This document shows positions 5,753 to 10,715 of a stretch of DNA of 10,715 bases, in pieces. The notes beneath the pieces are model-generated. The model saw only the letters and a program-made list of their open reading frames with translations. It ran no database searches and had not been told where the DNA came from. The first letter of the stretch is position 1. Each line of letters begins with the position of its first letter. A program made the translations under genes and the position numbers. Source of the stretch: Gemmatimonadota bacterium (GTDB taxonomy: Bacteria > Gemmatimonadota > Gemmatimonadetes > Gemmatimonadales > Gemmatimonadaceae); assembly GCA_003222065.1 (NCBI GenBank), contig QHUV01000031.1, positions 1 through 10,715 of the forward strand. Reading direction: 5' to 3'.

Positions 5753-8104
5753 TCACATGCGGGGCCCGCAAATGCGATCGATGTCTTCCAGGCCCACGAG
5801 GACGTCGCGCGGCTTCGAGCCATCGGGTGGGCCAAGAACGCCGGCGAAATGGAGCTGATCGATGATGCGTGCCGCACGCCCGTAGCCGACCTTGAGTCGC
5901 CGCTGAAGAAGCGACGTGGATCCCTGCTGGTGCTGGATGACAACTTCCGCCGCTTCGCGGAACAGCTTGTCTCGATCGGCGATCTCCGGCTGTTCATCGT
6001 CGTCCTTACCGGCGTCGAGCGCCTCGCGCTGTCGAACTGCATCGAGAATATCCGGCTCGTCGATGGCAGCGTCGGTAACTACGCCCTGCGCCACCAGTAC
6101 CGCGCGCTTTGCCTCACGACGCTCCTGGTACCACCTCATGAGATGCTCGGTGTCTTCGCTCGAGAGAAATGCGCCTTGAACGCGAGACGGCTCCGATTTC
6201 CCAGGCGGGATGAACAGCATGTCGCCGTTGCCGAGGAGCATTTCGGCACCGGCGCCGTCGATGATGGTGCGACTGTCGACTTGTGAAGCAACGCGGAACG
6301 CGATCCGACTTGGGAAGTTGGCCTTGATTAGGCCCGTGATCACGTTCACGCTCGGGCGCTGCGTCGCCAGGATGAGATGGATGCCGGTCGCGCGCGCCTT
6401 CTGCGCCAGCATCGCGATCGGCGTCTCGACTTCACCCTGTACGGTCATCATGAGGTCCGCCATCTCATCGATGACGACGACGATGTAGGGTACGACCTCG
6501 CCACGATAGGGCGGGTTTTCAAGCCCGACATCCGAATCCTTGATCCCCTTCAGCGGCGCGCCCTCGTGCACCCGCTTATTGAAGTCCTGCACGTTGCGGC
6601 AACCGTTCGCGGCGAGCAGCTCATAGCGCTCGTTCATCTCCATCACAGCCCATTTGAGCACCGCGGCCGCGTCCCGATTGTCGGTAATGACTTTGTGGCG
6701 AAGGTGGGGGAGCCTGTCATAAACCGAAAGCTCCACCATCTTCGGATCGACCATGAGGAAGCGAAGCGTCCTCGGCGTGTGGCGATAAATCAGGCTCGTG
6801 ATGATCGTGTTCACGCACACGGATTTTCCGGATCCCGTCGCGCCCGCGATGAGCAAGTGCGGCATCTTCGCGAGGTCCGCCATCACCGGCTTTCCCTCGA
6901 GATCTTTGCCTAACGCGATCGGCAATGCGGCGCGGGCGGTCTGATAATCGCGCCCCTCGATGAGCTCGCGGAATGACACGATCTCCGAGGTCGGATTGGG
7001 AACCTCAACGCCAACGGCACCGCGCCCGGGAATTGGCGCCACGATGCGAATCGACTGCGCGCGCATCGCGAGCGCGAGATCGCTCGACAGATTGGCGAAC
7101 TGGCGCACTTTCACGCCCGGTGCGGGCTCGACCTCGTACTGGGTGACGACGGGTCCGGTCGTGCGCCCAACGAGCTCACCTTCGACGCGGAAGGTCCGCA
7201 GCGCGTCCATGAGCTTCGTGCCCATCGCGTCCAGTTCGCGACGGCCGATGTCAGCGTTGCGCGGTTGCGGTGGCGAGAGCAGATCGGTTGGTGGCAGCTC
7301 GTCACCGAGCACGGAGGCGGGGTGAGCAGTCGCCTCGATCGCGGCGGCGATCTCGATCTCTCGTTCGGCGGCGAGCTCGGATCTTTTCTTTCGCCTTCGG
7401 CTGCCCTCGAGTCCATCCGTGCCGTCGAGACGCAGCGCCTCGCCGCCACCAACAAGCCCTGGCAGCTCCTCGGGCGCCGGCTCGAGGCCGACGGCATTTG
7501 CCGCAACGAGAGCAGGCAATTCACTTCCCTCTTTTTCTTTCTTGCGGCGACGCTTCGGCGGCGCGAGCGGCTCAGCGAGTGGCAGCGGCTCGACCTTCGG
7601 TGCGCGATGCCCGATCAGGACGCGAATCGGATTCCAAGCGAGCGTCGTGGCCGTTAGAACGCTCGCGGCAAGGGCAAGTACGACCCACGCACCTATGCCT
7701 CCGAACCACGCGCGCCAATAGTATGCGAAGAATGTCCCCCAGTAGCCTGCCCCCGCGCTCCGTTCGCCAAGCGGGACGTTGAGCGCGAGGCCAATCGCAA
7801 TCGGAAGAACCGCAACAAGCCCGGCAAAAAAGATCATCCACTTGCGATCCAGCTCCGATTGCAGACGGCCGAAGACGCGCAGCGAGTGCACGGCTGGCAC
7901 GAGTGGTGTGAGCGCAGCAGCCGGCCATCCCAAGAGCTGAACGAGGGGTCCTGCGAGCCACGTTCCCACCCAGCCAACATTGCCGCGGACGTCGACACCA
8001 AAACGCATCTGCGCAAGCGCGAGCACGCCGAGCGCTGCGGCGAGGAAGAAAGCGAAAAGCAGGAGCGCGATGCCGACGATCTCGCGCTTGAGGGAGCTGC
8101 CCAA
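5753..8104 (-). CDS. ftsK: FtsK/SpoIIIE-family DNA translocase
   Basis: Septum-associated ATPase that pumps chromosomal DNA during division and aligns dif sites for XerCD. At 783 residues it has SpoIIIE-like length. In order: an N-terminal membrane domain with about four hydrophobic segments (about 8-32, 48-70, 91-110, 136-156); a charged, Pro/Ala/Glu-rich linker (about 168-285) with two basic clusters (KRRRKKEK, RRRKKR); the alpha domain (about 286-400); the RecA-like motor with Walker A GATGSGKS (421-428), VDPKMVELSVY (452-462), Walker B VVVIDEMADL (542-551) and LATQRPSVNVITGLIKANFPSRIAF (579-603); and a winged-helix gamma domain (about 712-770, GSTSLLQRRLKVGYGRAARIIDQL) for KOPS recognition. 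The start is TTG at 8104; no in-frame ATG occurs before Met33, which would delete the first membrane segment. No Shine-Dalgarno is visible; the region upstream is a heptamer array. Confidence 0.96.
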   Translation of the reverse strand: MGSSLKREIVGIALLLFAFFLAAALGVLALAQMRFGVDVRGNVGWVGTWLAGPLVQLLGWPAAALTPLVPAVHSLRVFGRLQSELDRKWMIFFAGLVAVLPIAIGLALNVPLGERSAGAGYWGTFFAYYWRAWFGGIGAWVVLALAASVLTATTLAWNPIRVLIGHRAPKVEPLPLAEPLAPPKRRRKKEKEGSELPALVAANAVGLEPAPEELPGLVGGGEALRLDGTDGLEGSRRRKKRSELAAEREIEIAAAIEATAHPASVLGDELPPTDLLSPPQPRNADIGRRELDAMGTKLMDALRTFRVEGELVGRTTGPVVTQYEVEPAPGVKVRQFANLSSDLALAMRAQSIRIVAPIPGRGAVGVEVPNPTSEIVSFRELIEGRDYQTARAALPIALGKDLEGKPVMADLAKMPHLLIAGATGSGKSVCVNTIITSLIYRHTPRTLRFLMVDPKMVELSVYDRLPHLRHKVITDNRDAAAVLKWAVMEMNERYELLAANGCRNVQDFNKRVHEGAPLKGIKDSDVGLENPPYRGEVVPYIVVVIDEMADLMMTVQGEVETPIAMLAQKARATGIHLILATQRPSVNVITGLIKANFPSRIAFRVASQVDSRTIIDGAGAEMLLGNGDMLFIPPGKSEPSRVQGAFLSSEDTEHLMRWYQERREAKRAVLVAQGVVTDAAIDEPDILDAVRQREALDAGKDDDEQPEIADRDKLFREAAEVVIQHQQGSTSLLQRRLKVGYGRAARIIDQLHFAGVLGPPDGSKPRDVLVGLEDIDRICGPRM

Positions 8105-8114
8105 GTCAGTTGTC

Positions 8115-8142
8115 GGTGACTGGTGGTCGGTGATCGGTGAAC
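8115..8142. repeat. Heptamer array GGTGNNN between comB and ftsK
   Basis: Four tandem 7-bp units, GGTGACT, GGTGGTC, GGTGATC, GGTGAAC, start at 8115, 8122, 8129 and 8136; a degraded fifth (AGTTGTC) may precede at 8108. The array fills most of the 44-bp gap between the comB stop and the ftsK start, occupying the ftsK ribosome-binding region. The 7-bp period and GGTG core match the array at 10272-10337. Confidence 0.7.
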
Positions 8143-8148
8143 GTCGAC

Positions 8149-8895
8149 TCAGCGCGCGCGCTCAGGACCGAGCTTGGTGATCTGTCGGTCCTGGTAAATC
8201 GGTATCACAGGGTATGAGTCGATGGCGGCGCAGTCAGCGAGATCGTCTCCGTATCCCGCTTCGCTCAGAGCGCGGCCATGGGCGGACGCTGAAAAGAGGC
8301 GCAGAAGATTGTCGCTATATCGGCGGTCGATGAGCATCCCGGCGAGAGCAGCGTCGTTCAGAACGACATCGGACAGGCGACGTGTGACATGGTGAACATA
8401 GCGGCCGGCACAGGCCGCGTCCTCCAGGGAAAACTGCTTTTCGCGCCCGGCACAGACAATGGCGATGTCTGTTCCCCCTCGAAGCGCCGTCCTTAACATC
8501 GTCAAAACGGCTGAGAAGTTGACGTACGATGCAATCACGACGTCACGCGGTCCCTGTGCCGCCGCGATCGCCGCGGTCCCGTTCGTCGTGCTCAGCAGCA
8601 CCGTCTTTCCTTCCACTGTCTCGGGCGTGAACTCCCGGGGCGAGTTGCCGAGGTCGAAGCCAGCGATGGGACGCATCTGGCGTTCGCCGGCGAGCTTCAC
8701 CTCGGATCGGTCGAACGCTTTCGCGCGCGTTACGACTTCGTCACTGCTCTCGAGTGGTATTACAGCGCGTGCGCCATTCGCCAGGGCCGTCGCGATCGTC
8801 GTCGAAGCCCGCAGCACGTCGATGACGACGACGACGCGACCAGTGGCATCACCTGCCGTTAGGCCCGCCGACCCGAAGAAAACTTCGACCCTCAC
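8149..8895 (-). CDS. comB: 2-phosphosulfolactate phosphatase family protein (ComB)
   Basis: ComB hydrolyses 2-phosphosulfolactate to sulfolactate, a step of coenzyme M synthesis in methanogens; homologues occur in many bacteria without coenzyme M, where the substrate is often unproven. The 248 residues show the family blocks: VVVIDVLRASTTIATAL (21-37), LAGERQMRPIAGFDLGNSP (68-86), VLLSTTNGTAAI (98-109), IVCAGREKQFSLEDAACAGRYV (144-165), and a C-terminal YGDDLADCAAIDSYPVIPIY segment. Length is normal for the family. The start is a GTG at 8895 sharing its G with the accC stop codon (TAGTG), a 1-nt overlap that implies translational coupling to accC. No other sulfolactate or coenzyme M gene is in the window, so the in vivo role stays open. 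Confidence 0.9.
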   Translation of the reverse strand: MRVEVFFGSAGLTAGDATGRVVVVIDVLRASTTIATALANGARAVIPLESSDEVVTRAKAFDRSEVKLAGERQMRPIAGFDLGNSPREFTPETVEGKTVLLSTTNGTAAIAAAQGPRDVVIASYVNFSAVLTMLRTALRGGTDIAIVCAGREKQFSLEDAACAGRYVHHVTRRLSDVVLNDAALAGMLIDRRYSDNLLRLFSASAHGRALSEAGYGDDLADCAAIDSYPVIPIYQDRQITKLGPERAR

Positions 8896-10250
8896 TACGC
8901 GGGCTCCCGCAACAAGTGACTCTCACGCTCCAGGAACTTGGTGTCGATATCGCCGGCGACAAAGCGATCGTTCTGCATCACGCGGGCGAGGAAGGGTATC
9001 GTCGTTGTCACACCTTCGATGATGAAGCTCTCGAGCGCGACGACCATCCGCGCAATGGCTTCGGCGCGGTCCTCTCCTTGGCAAATCAACTTTGCGAGGA
9101 GCGAGTCATAGTACGGGGGTACGGTGTAGCCATCGTACACATGGCTATCCAATCGCACGCCGGGGCCGCCGGGGGGATGGTATGTCGTAATGCGTCCGGG
9201 CGAAGGTTGAAAGTTGCGCGCTGGATCTTCCGCATTGACGCGTACCTCGATGACGTGCCCACGGCGAGCGGGTAGCTCCTTCACTCTCAGCGGCTCGCCC
9301 CCGGCAACGCGGATCTGTTCCTTCACGAGATCCACGCCATAGAGCATCTCCGTCACCGGATGCTCCACCTGGATGCGCGTATTCATCTCCATGAAGTAGT
9401 ACGAACCATCCTCGTCGAGCAGCATCTCGATCGTGCCGGCGCCGACATAGTCGATCGCCTTCGCCCCAGCGACCGCCGCCGAGCCCATCGTCTCGCGCAG
9501 CGCGCCGTCGACGGCTGGACTCGGCGACTCCTCGATGAGCTTTTGATGCCTGCGCTGCACCGAGCAATCGCGTTCGCCGAGATGCAGGATATTTCCGTGT
9601 CGATCGCCGAGTATCTGAAACTCGATGTGACGCGGGCGTGTTAGATATTTCTCAACGTAGACGTCGCCGTTGCCGAAAGCGCTCAGAGCCTCGGAGCGCG
9701 CGAGCTGAAACGAACGGCCGAAGTCGTCCGGGTCCTTGGCGACCCGCATTCCCTTCCCGCCGCCGCCCGCTGCCGCCTTGATGATGACCGGAAAACCGAT
9801 CTGGGTCGCGAGCGTCAGCGCTTCATCGACGTCTTCGACGGGACCTGGTGTGCCTGGGATGATGGGTACACCGACGGCGCTCATCGTTTTCCGCGCCTGC
9901 GCCTTGTCGCCCATGGTGCGGATCTGATCCGCGGTTGGACCGATGAAGGTGATCTTCGAGGCAGCGCAGATTTCGGCGAATTCCGCGTTCTCCGCTAGGA
10001 ACCCGTAGCCAGGGTGAATCGCGTCGGCGCCAGTGATCTCCGCCGCAGCGATGAGGCGCGGAATGTTCAGGTAGGAGTCGCGCGCTGGCGGCGGGCCAAT
10101 ACACACGTCGTCGTCCGCGAAGCGAACATGAAGCGACTCACGATCGGCCTCGGAGTAGACGGCTACGGTTTCGAGGCCAAGCTCGCGGCACGCGCGAATG
10201 ACGCGTAAGGCGATCTCGCCACGATTGGCGATGAGGACTTTCTGGAACAT
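8895..10250 (-). CDS. accC: Biotin carboxylase subunit of acetyl-CoA carboxylase (AccC)
   Basis: Carboxylates the biotin of the carrier protein AccB using ATP and bicarbonate, the first half-reaction of malonyl-CoA synthesis. At 451 residues it is a full stand-alone subunit (E. coli 449). Seen: N-terminal [35 protein letters not shown] (79-92); GDKAQAR with K116; ATP-grasp glycine loop [13 protein letters not shown] (158-170); H208; [20 protein letters not shown] (227-246) with K237; E275; and [16 protein letters not shown] (286-301) with E288, N290, R292 and E296. All key residues are present. The partner accB is not adjacent in the window; pilT lies upstream instead, so it is either elsewhere or this subunit serves another biotin carboxylase complex. 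No Shine-Dalgarno; the leader is CCCTCGC twice in tandem. Confidence 0.97.
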   Translation of the reverse strand: MFQKVLIANRGEIALRVIRACRELGLETVAVYSEADRESLHVRFADDDVCIGPPPARDSYLNIPRLIAAAEITGADAIHPGYGFLAENAEFAEICAASKITFIGPTADQIRTMGDKAQARKTMSAVGVPIIPGTPGPVEDVDEALTLATQIGFPVIIKAAAGGGGKGMRVAKDPDDFGRSFQLARSEALSAFGNGDVYVEKYLTRPRHIEFQILGDRHGNILHLGERDCSVQRRHQKLIEESPSPAVDGALRETMGSAAVAGAKAIDYVGAGTIEMLLDEDGSYYFMEMNTRIQVEHPVTEMLYGVDLVKEQIRVAGGEPLRVKELPARRGHVIEVRVNAEDPARNFQPSPGRITTYHPPGGPGVRLDSHVYDGYTVPPYYDSLLAKLICQGEDRAEAIARMVVALESFIIEGVTTTIPFLARVMQNDRFVAGDIDTKFLERESHLLREPA

Positions 10251-10264
10251 GCGAGGGGCGAGGG
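10251..10264. repeat. Two tandem 7-bp units abutting the accC start
   Basis: GCGAGGG occurs twice in a row (plus strand), directly against the accC start codon; on the coding strand this is CCCTCGC twice. It replaces any Shine-Dalgarno sequence. It has a 7-bp period like the nearby arrays but a different unit. Two copies could be chance. Confidence 0.35.
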
Positions 10265-10271
10265 GCTTCGA

Positions 10272-10337
10272 ATAGGTGCTAGGTGCTAGGTACTAGGTGC
10301 TAAAGGTTTTGCCTAGCACCTAGCACCTAGCACCTAG
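10272..10337. repeat. Palindromic heptamer array (CTAGGTG/CTAGCAC) between pilT and accC
   Basis: The left half has four tandem units of type TAGGTGC (one reads TAGGTAC) from 10273 to 10300; the right half has the reverse-complement type CCTAGCA repeated to 10337. The best fold pairs 10279-10302 with 10314-10337: 24 bp with one mismatch around an 11-nt middle that includes GG...CC. Because the units are tandem, the hairpin can slip by 7 bp. It lies 16 bp after the pilT stop and 22 bp before accC. It may act as a terminator for pilT, but no T-tract follows on the minus strand. Confidence 0.85.
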
Positions 10338-10352
10338 AAACCTCCGCCTAAT

Positions 10353-10715
10353 CTAGCTGGAACTGTCGGACTCAAACCCTGCCCAGGTGTTGTCGCTCGT
10401 GCCCGCGACGCCCTGGACGCGAAGCGCGAACTCCCCAGGGCTGGTGGCGAAGAACACCGCGCTCTCGTACGAGATGATGCCCTTCGTGTACCATCCCATC
10501 AACGACTGGTCGAAGCTCTGCATCCCATACTGAACCGTACCCTCCTTGATCAGATCGGGGATGTTCAGCGTTGCGTTCATGTCGCGAATGTTGTCCCGCA
10601 CCGCGGCCGTGTTGATCAAAATCTCACACGCCGGAATTCGTCCCGGCTTATCGGCACGAGGTACGAGACGGAGCGAGACGACCGCCTGCAGCGCCGTCGC
10701 GAGCGAGAAGCGGAC
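10353..10715 (-). CDS. pilT: Type IV pilus retraction ATPase PilT, C-terminal 120 residues (5' part beyond window)
   Basis: Hexameric cytoplasmic ATPase that depolymerises type IV pili, powering twitching motility. Only the end is present: the frame is open from 10715 to the TAG at 10353-10355. Visible blocks are ALQAVVSLRLVPRADKPGRIPACEILINTAAVRDNIRD, then LNIPDLIKEGTVQYGMQSFDQSLMGWYTKGIISYESAVFFATSPGEFALRVQGV, the characteristic C-terminal helices of PilT-family proteins, with a short tail ending FESDSSS. The Walker A, Walker B and His box lie outside the window. The usual glutamine in VISQRL is leucine here (VVSLRL). PilU, a paralogue, cannot be excluded from this fragment. The gene is followed by the palindromic heptamer array and then accC; the two are probably not co-regulated by function. 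Confidence 0.88.
   Translation of the reverse strand, partial: VRFSLATALQAVVSLRLVPRADKPGRIPACEILINTAAVRDNIRDMNATLNIPDLIKEGTVQYGMQSFDQSLMGWYTKGIISYESAVFFATSPGEFALRVQGVAGTSDNTWAGFESDSSS

Noticed and set aside
10272..10337. Insertion-sequence terminal repeats
   Set aside because: The arms are tandem heptamers a few bases apart with no transposase between them.

Overview
This is a compact, GC-rich bacterial chromosome segment in which every gene I can support lies on the minus strand. The protein sequences (RecA, AlaS, FtsK/SpoIIIE, biotin carboxylase) are those of a Gram-negative-type bacterium with type IV pili. The overall character, including 7-bp repeat arrays between genes and a recA-recX-alaS order, suggests Gemmatimonadota or a related phylum. 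That placement is an impression from protein and intergenic character, not a computed result.

Layout in transcription order, right to left. (1) 10715-10353: C-terminal 120 residues of a PilT-type pilus retraction ATPase. (2) 10337-10272: palindromic array of heptamers. (3) 10250-8149: accC (biotin carboxylase) joined by a 1-nt TAGTG overlap to a comB-family 2-phosphosulfolactate phosphatase. (4) 8142-8115: a second 7-bp-period array (GGTGNNN). (5) 8104-4061: ftsK, an exported protein of unknown function, and a glycerophosphodiester phosphodiesterase, tightly packed. (6) 3993-3619: a YraN/UPF0102 gene interrupted by one in-frame amber codon. (7) 3510-1: recA, then a 340-bp gap holding a perfect 27-bp hairpin and two identical 68-bp repeats, then recX, a short hairpin, and the N-terminal 466 residues of alaS, which runs off the window.

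Functionally the window is mostly housekeeping: homologous recombination and its modulator (recA, recX), chromosome translocation at division (ftsK), translation (alaS), fatty-acid synthesis (accC), phospholipid turnover (GDPD) and pilus retraction (pilT). I see no CRISPR array, transposase, phage gene, toxin-antitoxin pair, defence system, tRNA or rRNA. The points that deserve a second look are the recA-recX intergenic structures, the two heptamer arrays, the interrupted yraN, an insertion in the AlaS catalytic region, and the accC-comB coupling.
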